Source of the DNA: Rummeliibacillus suwonensis
GTDB lineage: Bacteria; Bacillota; Bacilli; Bacillales_A; Planococcaceae
Direction: 5' to 3'
Assembly (NCBI RefSeq): GCF_007896435.1
Contig: NZ_VCBL01000001.1
Span: forward strand, 2,355,078-2,419,077
Length of the DNA stretch: 64,000 nucleotides
Shown here: positions 9,410 through 18,103 of the stretch, in pieces
How positions within the stretch are numbered: position 1 is the first letter of the stretch
Layout: the number at the start of each line of letters is the position of its first letter
Program-made: the position numbers and the translations under genes
Notes under the pieces: generated by a model
Told to the model about the DNA's origin: nothing
Database searches by the model: none
The model's input: the letters and a program-made list of their open reading frames with translations, nothing else

Positions 9410-12400
9410 TTATGAAAGTTCAATTAGTAAGTCATCTACTTCAATCGAATCACCGTTTTGTACGTAGATATCCTTAATCACACCATTAAATGGGGCTTGA
9501 ATCGTTGTTTCCATTTTCATCGCTTCTGTAATGAGTAAATGATCACCCTGTTTAACTTTTGTACCAATATCAACAAGGACTTTCAAAACTGTACCTGGCA
9601 TTGTTGCACCAATATGTTTTTCATTTTTAGCATCTGCTTTCAATGATTGCTTGATATTGGTTTGAATATTTTCGTCTTTTACACGAATAGTACGAGCTTG
9701 ACCATTCAATTCAAAATAAACAACGCGTGTACCATCGTTAGCAGCTTCACCAATCGAAACTAACTTGATAAAGAGTGTCTTTCCTTTTTCAATTTCAATA
9801 CTTATTTTTTCACCAATACGCATTCCAAATAAAAAGGTAGGCGTATCTAAGATGGAAATATCGCCAAAGTGCTTAAACGTTTCAACATATTGCAAAAAGA
9901 CTTTTGGATAAAGTGCATATGCTGTCACATCATGGGCAGTTGGTTGTTCTTTCATTTCTTTTGCTAATTCTTGTTGCAAAGCATCAAAATCAACTGGTTT
10001 CAATAATTCACCTGGTCTTACGTTAATAGGCTCTTTGCCTTTCAAAATGATTTTTTGCAATTCCTTTGGAAAACCACCAGTAGGTTGTCCAAGGTATCCT
10101 GAAAAGAGTTCAATAACTGAATCTGGAAAATCAATTGTTTTTCCCTTTTCAAAAATATCATTTTCTGTTAAGTTATTTTGCACCATAAACAGTGCCATAT
10201 CACCGACCACTTTAGAAGAAGGTGTAACTTTGACAATATCACCAAACAATAAGTTAACTCGGCGATACATGTTTTTTACTTCATTCCAACGCTCACCTAA
10301 TCCAACAGCTTTTGCTTGTTGACGTAAATTACTAAATTGACCTCCTGGCATCTCGTGACGATATACTTCCGTATTGGATGCTTTCAAACCACTTTCAAAA
10401 TCGCTATAGTAGGTTCTTACATCGCTCCAATATGCGGAAAGCTCTTCTAATGCATCGATGGATACGTCGGGCCGACGTTTATGATCTTCTAAAGCATAAT
10501 ATAACGTTTGGATATTCGGTTGTGATGTCAATCCTGATAATGCACCAATAGCTGTATCGACAATATCAACACCCGCATCAATGGCCTCTTTATAGGTCAA
10601 AATACCATTGCCGCTCGTATCATGCGTATGCAGATGAATTGGAAGATCAACAGTTTCTTTTAATTCGGAAATTAAACGCTGTGCAGCAGATGGTTTTAAT
10701 AAACCTGCCATGTCTTTAATCCCTAGAATATGCGCACCTGCTTGTTCTAGGGATTTTGCCATTTTTTTATAATAATCAATATTATATTTGGCGCGCGCTG
10801 GATCATTCAGATCTCCTGTATAACAAATAGAAGCTTCTGCAATTTTGTTAGCATTGCGTACAGCATCAATTGCTACTTCCATACTTGTTACCCAATTCAA
10901 GCTATCGAAAATGCGGAATACATCGACTCCCGCTTCAGCGGATTGTTTTACAAATCGTTGAATTACATTATCTGGATAATTTTTATATCCAACAGCATTG
11001 GATGCTCGTAACAACATTTGTAAAAGAGTGTTCGGTGCTAACTTTCTAATTTCTTCTAATCTTTTCCATGGATCTTCTTTTAAAAAGCGATACGCCACAT
11101 CAAAGGTAGCACCACCCCATACTTCCATCGAAAAAAGATTGGGTAATAATTCAGCAGTGGGCTTTGCAATCGTCCATAAATCTTTCGAGCGAACACGTGT
11201 TGCCAATAATGACTGATGTGCATCACGAAATGTAGTATCTGTTAATAATATACGTTGTTGTCCTTTAACCCAATCGGCAACTGCATTTGGTCCCTGTTCA
11301 TCTAAAATATGCTTGGCACTTGGAGAAAGAGTAGCTAAAGCCTTTGATTTTGGAATGACAGGTACATCAAAATGCGGTTTTGGTCTCTTTTCGACCCCTG
11401 GGAATCCATTTACTGTGACATTCGCAATATAGGAAAGAATTTTTGTCCCACGATCTTTTCTTTTTGAAAAAGTAAAAAGTTCAGGTGTATCACCTATGAA
11501 GGATGTATCATAGGAACCACTTAAAAAATTAGGATGTTGTACGACATTTTCTAAAAAAGGTATATTCGTTTTTATACCTCGAATTCGAAATTCACGCAGA
11601 TTTCGAAGCATTTTAGCAGCAGCTTGCTTAAAGGTAACAGCATGCGTTGATACTTTTACGAGCAATGAATCATAATACGGCGTGATGACAGCGCCCTGGA
11701 ATGCGTCGCCCGCATCGATTCGTACACCAAAGCCTCCACCAGAACGATAGACTGCAATTCGTCCTGTATCTGGCATAAAATGATTAAGTGGATCTTCAGT
11801 TGTTATACGGCATTGAATGGCAAAACCATGTGTCTGAATATTTTTCTGCTCTGGAATATTGATCACATCACCATGCAATGTATGGCCTTCTGCAATTAAA
11901 ATTTGCGTTTGCACAATATCAATATCTGTAATCATTTCCGTAATGGTATGTTCAACTTGTACTCTTGGGTTTACTTCGATAAAGAAGAATTCATCTCCTG
12001 ATACCAAAAATTCAACCGTACCAGCATTAACATATTGAACATTTTGCGCTAATTGAACAGCAGCTTGACAAATGTCCTGACGTAAACGATGCGATAATGA
12101 GACAGAAGGTGCTACTTCCACTACTTTTTGATGTCGGCGCTGTACAGAGCAATCGCGCTCATACAAGTGAACAATATTGCCATGTTTATCTGCCAAAATT
12201 TGCACTTCGATATGCTTAGGATGATCGACATAGCGCTCCACGTATACTTCATCATTGCCAAATGCTGCTTTTGCCTCCGACTTCGCACGTGTATAAGCTT
12301 CTGCTACCTCGTCTGCATTATGCACAATACGCATACCACGTCCACCGCCACCAAGCGATGCTTTAATAATAATTGGATAACCATATTGTTCACTAAAAGC

Positions 12401-12844
12401 AAGTACTTCTTCTAAAGAAGACACAGGACCATCACTGCCGGGAATAACTGGAATGCCCGCTCGTTTAGCTTGTTCTTTGGCCTTCACTTTATCTCCGAAC
12501 ATATCTAAATGTTTTGTATCTGGACCGATAAAAATAATTTCTTCTTCTTCACAGCGCTTTGCAAACTGAATATTTTCAGATAAGAAGCCATATCCAGGAT
12601 GAATCGCGTCCGCTCCACTTAACTTAGCAATCTGTAAAATATTTTCAATATCCAAATAAGCATCGATTGGTTTTTGATGTTCTCCTACTAAATAAGATTC
12701 ATCAGCTTTGTAACGGTGGTAAGATCCGGTATCCTCTTTTGAATAAATTGCTACAGTTTTGATATTCAACTCATCACATGCACGGAAAATGCGAATGGCA
12801 ATTTCCCCTCTGTTAGCTACTAATACTTTATGAATTTTTTTCAT
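9410..12844 (-). CDS. pyc: Pyruvate carboxylase
   Basis: Biotin enzyme that carboxylates pyruvate to oxaloacetate, refilling the TCA cycle. The 1144-residue single chain has the usual order: an N-terminal biotin carboxylase/ATP-grasp domain (VANRGEIAIRIFRACDEL at 8-25, GGGGRGMRIV near 165), the carboxyltransferase (LLTDTTFRDAHQSLLATR near 533), the PYC tetramerisation region and a C-terminal biotinyl domain with the biotin lysine Lys1110 in TEAMKMET. The ATG follows AGGTGG. It starts 166 bases after prpB on the same strand, so it may share the prp transcript or have its own promoter. In B. subtilis pyc sits elsewhere, so this location is unusual. Confidence 0.98.
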   Translation of the reverse strand: MKKIHKVLVANRGEIAIRIFRACDELNIKTVAIYSKEDTGSYHRYKADESYLVGEHQKPIDAYLDIENILQIAKLSGADAIHPGYGFLSENIQFAKRCEEEEIIFIGPDTKHLDMFGDKVKAKEQAKRAGIPVIPGSDGPVSSLEEVLAFSEQYGYPIIIKASLGGGGRGMRIVHNADEVAEAYTRAKSEAKAAFGNDEVYVERYVDHPKHIEVQILADKHGNIVHLYERDCSVQRRHQKVVEVAPSVSLSHRLRQDICQAAVQLAQNVQYVNAGTVEFLVSGDEFFFIEVNPRVQVEHTITEMITDIDIVQTQILIAEGHTLHGDVINIPEQKNIQTHGFAIQCRITTEDPLNHFMPDTGRIAVYRSGGGFGVRIDAGDAFQGAVITPYYDSLLVKVSTHAVTFKQAAAKMLRNLREFRIRGIKTNIPFLENVVQHPNFLSGSYDTSFIGDTPELFTFSKRKDRGTKILSYIANVTVNGFPGVEKRPKPHFDVPVIPKSKALATLSPSAKHILDEQGPNAVADWVKGQQRILLTDTTFRDAHQSLLATRVRSKDLWTIAKPTAELLPNLFSMEVWGGATFDVAYRFLKEDPWKRLEEIRKLAPNTLLQMLLRASNAVGYKNYPDNVIQRFVKQSAEAGVDVFRIFDSLNWVTSMEVAIDAVRNANKIAEASICYTGDLNDPARAKYNIDYYKKMAKSLEQAGAHILGIKDMAGLLKPSAAQRLISELKETVDLPIHLHTHDTSGNGILTYKEAIDAGVDIVDTAIGALSGLTSQPNIQTLYYALEDHKRRPDVSIDALEELSAYWSDVRTYYSDFESGLKASNTEVYRHEMPGGQFSNLRQQAKAVGLGERWNEVKNMYRRVNLLFGDIVKVTPSSKVVGDMALFMVQNNLTENDIFEKGKTIDFPDSVIELFSGYLGQPTGGFPKELQKIILKGKEPINVRPGELLKPVDFDALQQELAKEMKEQPTAHDVTAYALYPKVFLQYVETFKHFGDISILDTPTFLFGMRIGEKISIEIEKGKTLFIKLVSIGEAANDGTRVVYFELNGQARTIRVKDENIQTNIKQSLKADAKNEKHIGATMPGTVLKVLVDIGTKVKQGDHLLITEAMKMETTIQAPFNGVIKDIYVQNGDSIEVDDLLIELS

Positions 12845-13010
12845 GTTACCACCTGTTCCTTTTTCAATAGGGGCTAGCTTTTATTTGAGCGAATCATTAA
12901 AAATGGTTTTCCAACGTAGTTGCTTCTGATGATTTGCTACTCTTTTTTATTTTAAGTACTAGCCTTTGAGCAATCATGCCTTGGTTTCATATGAGGAGAA
13001 CACCAAATGA

Positions 13011-13919
13011 TTATTGTCCCTTTGATAAAATGGTTTTCGAAATATTCTTATCTAAAGCTTCAAAATCATCATATGAAATAGTTTCATATAACTCACTGCG
13101 CGGTTGCATATCTTTCAATGCTTCTTTTTGTGTACCTTCTTCTTTAATTAATTGGAATACACGCTCATAAGCCTTTGCTGCCACCCGCATAGATGTTACA
13201 GGGTAAATGACCATTTGATAGCCCATTTTTTCAAATTCTTCTACGGTATAGTACGGTGTTTTTCCAAATTCAGTCATATTTGCTAACAATGGTATATCTA
13301 TTTCTTGAGAAAATTGTTTGAATTCTTCTTCACCCTGAAGAGCCTCTGGGAAAATAGCATCCGCGCCCGCTTCAATATAAGCTTTTGTACGTGTGATTGC
13401 TTGATCTAAACCTTCTACAGCACGTGCATCTGTTCGCGCAACGATGACAATCGATGGTGCTACTTGTTTAATCATTTGGATTTTTTGTACCATTTCATCT
13501 TGAGTCACTAATTTTTTCCCGTTGAGATGGCCGCATTTTTTCGGTAAATCTTGGTCTTCTATTTGAACGGCAGCAACACCCGCTTCTTCCATTTCACGAG
13601 CTGTCCGTGCAACATTTAGCACACCGCCAAATCCTGTATCAATATCTACAAGAAGTGGTAAATTTGTCGCGCGAATAATTTCACGCGCGCGATCTGCTAC
13701 TTCATCTGAATTAACGATTCCTAAATCAGGTAAACCACGACTTGCCGTATAAGCTGCTCCTGATAAATAGAGCGCTTCAAATCCTGCTTTTTTAGCCATT
13801 AACCCAGCCATCGCATCATGTGCGCCAGGAATTTGTAAAATGCTAGATTGTGCTATTAATTCACGAAATTTCGTTGCAAGTTCCTTTTGAGAAACAGGTT
13901 GGTTTACAATCCATGCCAT
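13011..13919 (-). CDS. prpB: Methylisocitrate lyase (PrpB/YqiQ family)
   Basis: Cleaves 2-methylisocitrate to pyruvate and succinate, the last step of the methylcitrate cycle. The 302 residues fit the PEP mutase/isocitrate lyase superfamily. It has SGAAYTASRGLPDLG near 53-67, Mg-binding VDIDTGFGG (Asp92, Asp94) and the catalytic loop KKCGH (Cys129, His131). The start has a good ribosome site (AAGGAGG) and lies 12 bases after prpD. Its two products are the substrates of the adjacent pyc and the nearby sucCD. The KKCGH loop is the lyase signature and argues against plain isocitrate lyase or oxaloacetate hydrolase. Confidence 0.95.
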   Translation of the reverse strand: MAWIVNQPVSQKELATKFRELIAQSSILQIPGAHDAMAGLMAKKAGFEALYLSGAAYTASRGLPDLGIVNSDEVADRAREIIRATNLPLLVDIDTGFGGVLNVARTAREMEEAGVAAVQIEDQDLPKKCGHLNGKKLVTQDEMVQKIQMIKQVAPSIVIVARTDARAVEGLDQAITRTKAYIEAGADAIFPEALQGEEEFKQFSQEIDIPLLANMTEFGKTPYYTVEEFEKMGYQMVIYPVTSMRVAAKAYERVFQLIKEEGTQKEALKDMQPRSELYETISYDDFEALDKNISKTILSKGQ

Positions 13920-13931
13920 AAAAATCCCTCC

Positions 13932-15368
13932 TTAAATTGTAAATAAATCAACAAACTCATTCACATTCATCGATTCAATTTTTTCTTTGTCTAAACATAC
14001 ATCTTGGATTTGTTTCAATTGTTTTGAAGCAAATTTCGTTGCCATATTGGCATTGAACTTTTCAATAATTTTAGGGAATGCTTCTTGGCGACGGAAACGA
14101 TGTCCTAATGGATATTCGCATACTACTAATTCGGATGATGTGCCATCTTTGTAGAATATTTGAACAGCATTTGCGATGGAACGTTTTTCTGGATCTAAAT
14201 AATCGATCGTATATTGTTCTTTTTCCACTGTATACATTTTGTCACGTAATGCGTCAATTCGTGGATCTGCAGCTGCTTCATCTTCATAATGATCCGCTGT
14301 AACATCGCCATATAATAAACCTACAGCCGTAATATATTGAATACAGTGGTCACGATCAGCTGGGTTGTTTAAAGGTCCTTCTTTATCGATGATACGAATA
14401 GCAGACTCATGAGTTGTAATTTGAATTTTATCAATATCGTCTAAACGATCTTTTACTTCATCATGTAGAGCAACAGCACATTCTGCAGCAGTTTGTGCAT
14501 GGAATTCAGCTGGGTAGGATACTTTAAATAGAACATTTTCCATTACATAAGATCCAAATGGACGTGCCAATTTTAATTCTTTTTTATGAAACAACACATC
14601 TTGGAAGCCCCAATCTGGTGCAGACAATGCAGTTGGATAGCCCATTTCGCCTTTGACAGCCATCATTGCTAAATGTACAGCACGACTCGTTGCATCTCCT
14701 GCTGCCCATGATTTACGAGAACCTGTATTTGGTGCATGACGATACGTACGTAAGCTAGAATTATCAATCCATGCATTAGAAAGGGCATTGATGATTTCTT
14801 GACGAGTTCCACCTAAAGCTTTTGTCACAACAGCTGTCGTTGCCACTTTTACATATAGAACATGGTCAAGTCCTACACGGTTTAAGCTATTTTCAAGTGC
14901 TAGTACACCTTGAATTTCATGTGCTTTAATCATCATTTCCAAAACGTCTTTTACTTTTAATGGTTCTTTACCTTCTGCTACATGAACACGACTAATATAA
15001 TCTGCTACAGCTAAAATCCCACCTAAATTATCAGATGGATGGCCCCATTCTGCTGCAAGCCATGTGTCATTATAATCGAGCCAGCGAATCATACAACCAA
15101 TATTAAACGCACCTTTTACAGGATCTAAGACATAAGGTGTTCCTGGAACATGTGTACCATTGGGAACAATCGTGCCAGGTACAACAGGACCTAATAGTTT
15201 CGTACATTCAGGGTATTGTAATGCTAAAATCCCACAACCTAATGTATCGATTAAAACATAACGTGCCGTTTCAAACGCTTCCGTGCTTTTGATCTCAGTA
15301 TCTAATACATAGTCGGCAATATCTTCTAAAATCTGATCTGTCTTTTTAATGTCATTTGTTTTAATCAT
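13932..15368 (-). CDS. prpD: 2-Methylcitrate dehydratase (PrpD/MmgE family)
   Basis: Dehydrates 2-methylcitrate to 2-methylaconitate (an iron-sulfur-independent enzyme). The 478-residue length is normal. Family blocks include [16 protein letters not shown] at about 36-51, [20 protein letters not shown] near 93-112 and [20 protein letters not shown] near 195-214. It lies second in the mmgD-prpD-prpB operon, after a 102-base gap that contains a perfect 13-bp hairpin. It could also be named mmgE after the B. subtilis mother-cell operon. A separate aconitase, not in this window, would complete the hydration step. Confidence 0.95.
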   Translation of the reverse strand: MIKTNDIKKTDQILEDIADYVLDTEIKSTEAFETARYVLIDTLGCGILALQYPECTKLLGPVVPGTIVPNGTHVPGTPYVLDPVKGAFNIGCMIRWLDYNDTWLAAEWGHPSDNLGGILAVADYISRVHVAEGKEPLKVKDVLEMMIKAHEIQGVLALENSLNRVGLDHVLYVKVATTAVVTKALGGTRQEIINALSNAWIDNSSLRTYRHAPNTGSRKSWAAGDATSRAVHLAMMAVKGEMGYPTALSAPDWGFQDVLFHKKELKLARPFGSYVMENVLFKVSYPAEFHAQTAAECAVALHDEVKDRLDDIDKIQITTHESAIRIIDKEGPLNNPADRDHCIQYITAVGLLYGDVTADHYEDEAAADPRIDALRDKMYTVEKEQYTIDYLDPEKRSIANAVQIFYKDGTSSELVVCEYPLGHRFRRQEAFPKIIEKFNANMATKFASKQLKQIQDVCLDKEKIESMNVNEFVDLFTI

Positions 15369-15406
15369 AGACTATCTTCCTTTTTTAATAATTTTTTTGT
15401 ATAATA

Positions 15407-15438
15407 CATTGTGTGCGTTCTGGCCAACGCACACAATG
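15407..15438. other. Perfect 13-bp intercistronic hairpin between mmgD and prpD
   Basis: CATTGTGTGCGTT and AACGCACACAATG are perfect complements around the 6-base loop CTGGCC. No T run follows on the minus strand, so it is not a standard terminator. It could act as an mRNA-stability or processing element that sets mmgD levels apart from prpDB, but this role is inference. Confidence 0.8.
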
Positions 15439-15470
15439 GGCGAGTTTAATAACTTTAAATTTTGATTTGA

Positions 15471-16586
15471 CTAAGCTTGTTTGACGTTATGACGCTCGCC
15501 TGTATAAATAACACGAGGTCTAAATAAGCGGTTGTTTTCATGTTGTTCGATGACATGAGCACATAAACCAGCTGTTCTTGAACTGAAGAAAATCGGTGTA
15601 TATAGCTCGATCGGTAAGCCTAACATATAATAAACAGGCGCTGCATAGTAATCAAGGTTTGGATATAATCCTTTTTCTTCTTTCATTATAGCCTCTCCAG
15701 CTTCACCCATGCGGTATAAAAGATCGTCACCTTTTGCATCACATAATTTACGTAATGCCTGTTTCATAATTAAAGCTCTTGGGTCCATTTTTTTCATATA
15801 TACACGATGACCGAATCCCATGATTTTTTCTTTCTTTGCTAACTTACTCTTTAAAAGCTTTTCAAAACCTTCAACGGTTTTAGCTTCCAATAGCATATGC
15901 ATAACCGCTTCGTTCGCTCCACCATGAAGATTACCTTTCAGAGAAGCAACCGCACCTGTTAATGCACCATATAAATCCGATTGTGTAGAGGCGATAACGC
16001 GTGCTGTAAAAGTCGAATTAGGCATTTCGTGCTCGCTATAAAGAATAAGCGATTGGTCGAAAATTTCTTCTTCTGTTTTCGTTGGTTTTTTACCTGTAAT
16101 CATATAGTAAAAGTTCGCACTGTAAGATAATGATGCATCTGGTTCAACTACTTCTTGGTTATTTAATACACGATAACTATTGGCTACAATGTTTGGCATG
16201 CTACCAAGTAACTTATATGCGCGTTCTAAATTTGTATGGAAGGAGCGATCATCGATTTTAGGATCGAATCCTGCTAATGAAGAGATACCTGTACGTAATC
16301 CGTCCATTGGATGTGTATCATTTGGTAGCAATTTAAAAATATCAATAATTTCATATGGAATAGCATAGTTCGCTTTTAATTTATTTTCTAATGCCACTTT
16401 TTCATCTTTTGATGGCAGTTGACCAAGCAACAATAAGTTAACGATATCTAAATAAGTATATTTCTTCGACAAATCGATTAGATCATAGCCTCTTATGACA
16501 ATTTGGCTCTCTACGGTATCTAATACAGAAATTTTTGTTTCTGCCGCAATAACTCCATCCAAACCCGGTGAGTAATTTTTTTCCAC
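15471..16586 (-). CDS. mmgD: 2-Methylcitrate synthase / citrate synthase (MmgD/PrpC type)
   Basis: Condenses propionyl-CoA with oxaloacetate to 2-methylcitrate, first step of the methylcitrate cycle. I choose the GTG at 16586 (MEKNYSPGLDG.., 371 residues) because AAGGGG lies 9 bases upstream of it. An in-frame TTG at 16595 directly abuts that ribosome site. Catalytic citrate-synthase residues are His221 (NLHGGANEA) and His260 (FGHRVYMKKMDPR), with the Asp in NLDYYAAPVYY. Sequence alone cannot exclude use of acetyl-CoA, but linkage to prpD and prpB supports methylcitrate synthase. A cobalamin riboswitch with terminator and a cre-like site lie directly upstream. Confidence 0.95.
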   Translation of the reverse strand: MEKNYSPGLDGVIAAETKISVLDTVESQIVIRGYDLIDLSKKYTYLDIVNLLLLGQLPSKDEKVALENKLKANYAIPYEIIDIFKLLPNDTHPMDGLRTGISSLAGFDPKIDDRSFHTNLERAYKLLGSMPNIVANSYRVLNNQEVVEPDASLSYSANFYYMITGKKPTKTEEEIFDQSLILYSEHEMPNSTFTARVIASTQSDLYGALTGAVASLKGNLHGGANEAVMHMLLEAKTVEGFEKLLKSKLAKKEKIMGFGHRVYMKKMDPRALIMKQALRKLCDAKGDDLLYRMGEAGEAIMKEEKGLYPNLDYYAAPVYYMLGLPIELYTPIFFSSRTAGLCAHVIEQHENNRLFRPRVIYTGERHNVKQA

Positions 16587-16618
16587 AGTTTTCAACCCCT
16601 TGTTTTAATAAAATCAAT

Positions 16619-16632
16619 AGTAAGCGTTTACA
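16619..16632. promoter_or_regulatory. Catabolite-response element (CcpA cre-like site)
   Basis: AGTAAGCGTTTACA matches the cre consensus TGWNANCGNTNWCA at every defined position except the first. It lies 33-46 bases upstream of the mmgD GTG and downstream of the riboswitch terminator. CcpA bound there could block elongating polymerase or a secondary promoter. The site fits glucose repression of propionate and branched-chain catabolism, as known for the B. subtilis mmg operon. Confidence 0.7.
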
Positions 16633-16672
16633 TTTATCGTGTTCTGATAAATAAAAACTTAAAATAAAGCAC

Positions 16673-16711
16673 AAAAAAACAACTCCTATTCCGTACATTT
16701 TAGAAGTTGTT
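16673..16711 (-). terminator. Intrinsic terminator, expression platform of the cobalamin riboswitch
   Basis: On the minus strand AACAACTTCT pairs with AGGAGTTGTT over 10 bp (one G-U), followed by seven T. It stands between the aptamer and mmgD, about 87 bases before the start codon and with no gene end near it. It can only serve as a leader attenuator. I could not define the antiterminator pairing by eye. Confidence 0.88.
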
Positions 16712-16757
16712 ACAAACGATAGCACAACAAATAAACATGTAAAACATGTGTATCATT

Positions 16758-16985
16758 GGCCTCGACATAACACCTCCCCATCCGCGTGGTTAATTGATGC
16801 TTTATTTCTTGGCAGGTCTCCTGGCTTATGATCATCATTTGCAGACACCTTCCCATTTGACAAAGTCAAACAGTGGTCAACATCTACAAACTCCCAAATA
16901 CAGTTGCGGGACAGCGTTGGATTTTCACCAACTTCCCTTTTAAGCAAATGATAAATCTTCATTTCTCATCTGCACCAAAAAATGT
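16758..16985 (-). promoter_or_regulatory. Cobalamin (adenosylcobalamin-type) riboswitch aptamer
   Basis: The minus strand has the conserved order of the class: GGTGC near the 5' end (about 16976), GGGAAGTTGGTGAAAATCC, CTGTCCCGCAACTGTA (16914-16899), GACCACTGTTTGAC in the P5/P6 region, GGGAAGG, and the B12 box GCCAGGAGACCTGCC (16825-16811). A CCACGCGGATGGGGAGG segment follows to about 16758 and may carry the kissing-loop partner. It heads the mmgD-prpD-prpB transcript. Ligand binding should promote the downstream terminator and turn the methylcitrate genes off. The aptamer identity is secure, and the effect on these genes is inferred from position. Confidence 0.95.
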
Positions 16986-17009
16986 GGCGTATTCAATTCT
17001 ATAACTAAC

Positions 17010-17036
17010 ATTATCAGAATATTTTTTGCTTTTCAA
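17010..17036 (-). promoter_or_regulatory. Possible SigA promoter for the riboswitch-mmgD transcript
   Basis: TTGAAA and GATAAT boxes occur on the minus strand just upstream of the aptamer, with a short 15-base spacer. This is the best candidate seen, but the spacing is poor. A mother-cell sigma factor, as for the B. subtilis mmg operon, is another possibility. Confidence 0.3.
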
Positions 17037-17131
17037 TAAAAGATTTTAACTATTTCTAAACTTAACAATAAAAAAGTCGATTAATATAGTTAATTTAATT
17101 TATAAGCTAGAATAATAATGCTTATTTTATT

Positions 17132-17343
17132 TTTCAGAAAATTGTTGTCGTTGTGGTTCAAGCGCTTTATGAAAATAGTTTGGAATAAAGTGATGCTTAC
17201 ACAAGGAAGGATTTTCTTCATTCTCTACTTTATATGAACTGCACCAATCAATCCTTTTACAAGCAGTTGTTCCACATTTCTCCTGCTTGATTTCATCTTG
17301 ATATATAAGCCTTATTACCTGTTCATATAGAATTAAAATATAC
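17132..17343 (-). pseudogene. Remnant of a Cys/His-rich reading frame, no usable start codon
   Basis: A frame on the minus strand is open for about 70 codons and ends at TAA (17132-17134). It reads like protein: ..KQEKCGTTACKRIDWC.. followed by SLCKHHFIPNYFHKAL. Four cysteines and paired histidines suggest a zinc site. A TAG lies just upstream and no ATG, GTG or TTG opens the frame before the Cys motif, so it is probably the 3' remnant of a lost gene. I do not recognise the family. Confidence 0.3.
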
Positions 17344-17430
17344 TAACCTAAAGTAAACAGGATATTTTTTCTATTCAATTGAATTAATTCTCATAAGTCT
17401 CTTCTTTCTTGAAAACATGAACATTCAGAT

Positions 17431-17520
17431 TTATATGTTACGATTAGGATGTTGTTTTCCATGACTTTGCTTCAATTTCCTCGTTTCAACACGCTGTTGG
17501 GTCCATTGTTTCTTCCGCAT
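17431..17520 (-). CDS. Possible 29-residue basic peptide
   Basis: ATG-initiated frame encoding MRKKQWTQQRVETRKLKQSH and nine further residues. The composition (Lys, Arg, Gln, His) resembles very small spore-associated basic proteins of Bacillales. There is no clear ribosome site; the upstream sequence is a T/A-rich repeat of TTTAGT. Family unknown. It may equally be chance or a gene fragment. Confidence 0.22.
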   Translation of the reverse strand: MRKKQWTQQRVETRKLKQSHGKQHPNRNI

Positions 17521-17806
17521 TGAAAGCTAAAACTAAAACTAAACAAAAAAATTATTTTCGAATAGAATAATTGTACTTTTCTTTTAAGCTTTACACTGTA
17601 AAATTAAATTATTTACAATATTTATATTTTATCGGGATGTTGATTAAAAAAACAGAACAAACATGTAGGCATAAATCCGAGAACTTCCCTATTACTAACT
17701 ATCCTTTATCTTGATTCGGCAAATGTTTTATGCGGCAAAAGCGTAGTAGCAGGAACAAATCCTTTTTTCCCGAAAGCGCAGCGGCAGGTACAGAAGACCC
17801 CCACCT

Positions 17807-18103
17807 CTAAAGGTGGTGAGATAAGTGTTTTTCATGTAATTGATCTAGGCGATAGATGAAAGCAAATACTTCTGCAACTGCTTGATAAAGTTCTTCTGGA
17901 ATAGTTTCATTTAAATCTAATTGTCCTAATAATTGAACAAGATTTGGATCTTCCTGAATAGGTATATTATGTGTTTTTGCTTGCTCCAATATATTTTCAG
18001 CAATCTTTCCCTTCCCTTTTGCAATAACTTTTGGTATATCGCTATTTATAGGGTTATAGGACAGTGCAACTGCTTCTTTTCTCGTTTGTTGTTTTTCATT
18101 CAT
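17807..18103 (-). CDS. ylqH: YlqH, stand-alone FlhB C-terminal-like protein
   Basis: 98 residues matching the cytoplasmic C-terminal (FlhB-CC) part of the flagellar export gate FlhB. The core IPKVIAKGKGKIAENILEQA is at 23-42, then IPIQEDPNLVQLL at 47-59. The autocleavage NPTH site is replaced by NPINSD, so no self-cleavage is expected. There are no membrane segments. It overlaps ylqG by 4 bases and is translationally coupled to it. YlqH is found across Bacillales at this locus, and its function is unknown. Its last codons and stop fall in a CCACCT/AGGTGG inverted repeat. Confidence 0.85.
   Translation of the reverse strand: MNEKQQTRKEAVALSYNPINSDIPKVIAKGKGKIAENILEQAKTHNIPIQEDPNLVQLLGQLDLNETIPEELYQAVAEVFAFIYRLDQLHEKHLSHHL

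Larger units (their letters stand above)
17041..17806. other. Gene-poor gap upstream of the riboswitch
   Basis: About 765 bases. It holds a decayed Cys-rich reading frame (17132-17343), a 29-codon open frame (17431-17520) and two imperfect direct repeats of the type AAAGCGyAGyrGCAGGwACA near 17738-17795. The latter look like intergenic repeat debris. No full gene was recognised. Confidence 0.5.

Noticed and set aside
16753-16962. 69-codon open frame on the minus strand
   Set aside because: It lies entirely inside the cobalamin aptamer; its residues simply translate conserved riboswitch sequence and it lacks a ribosome site.
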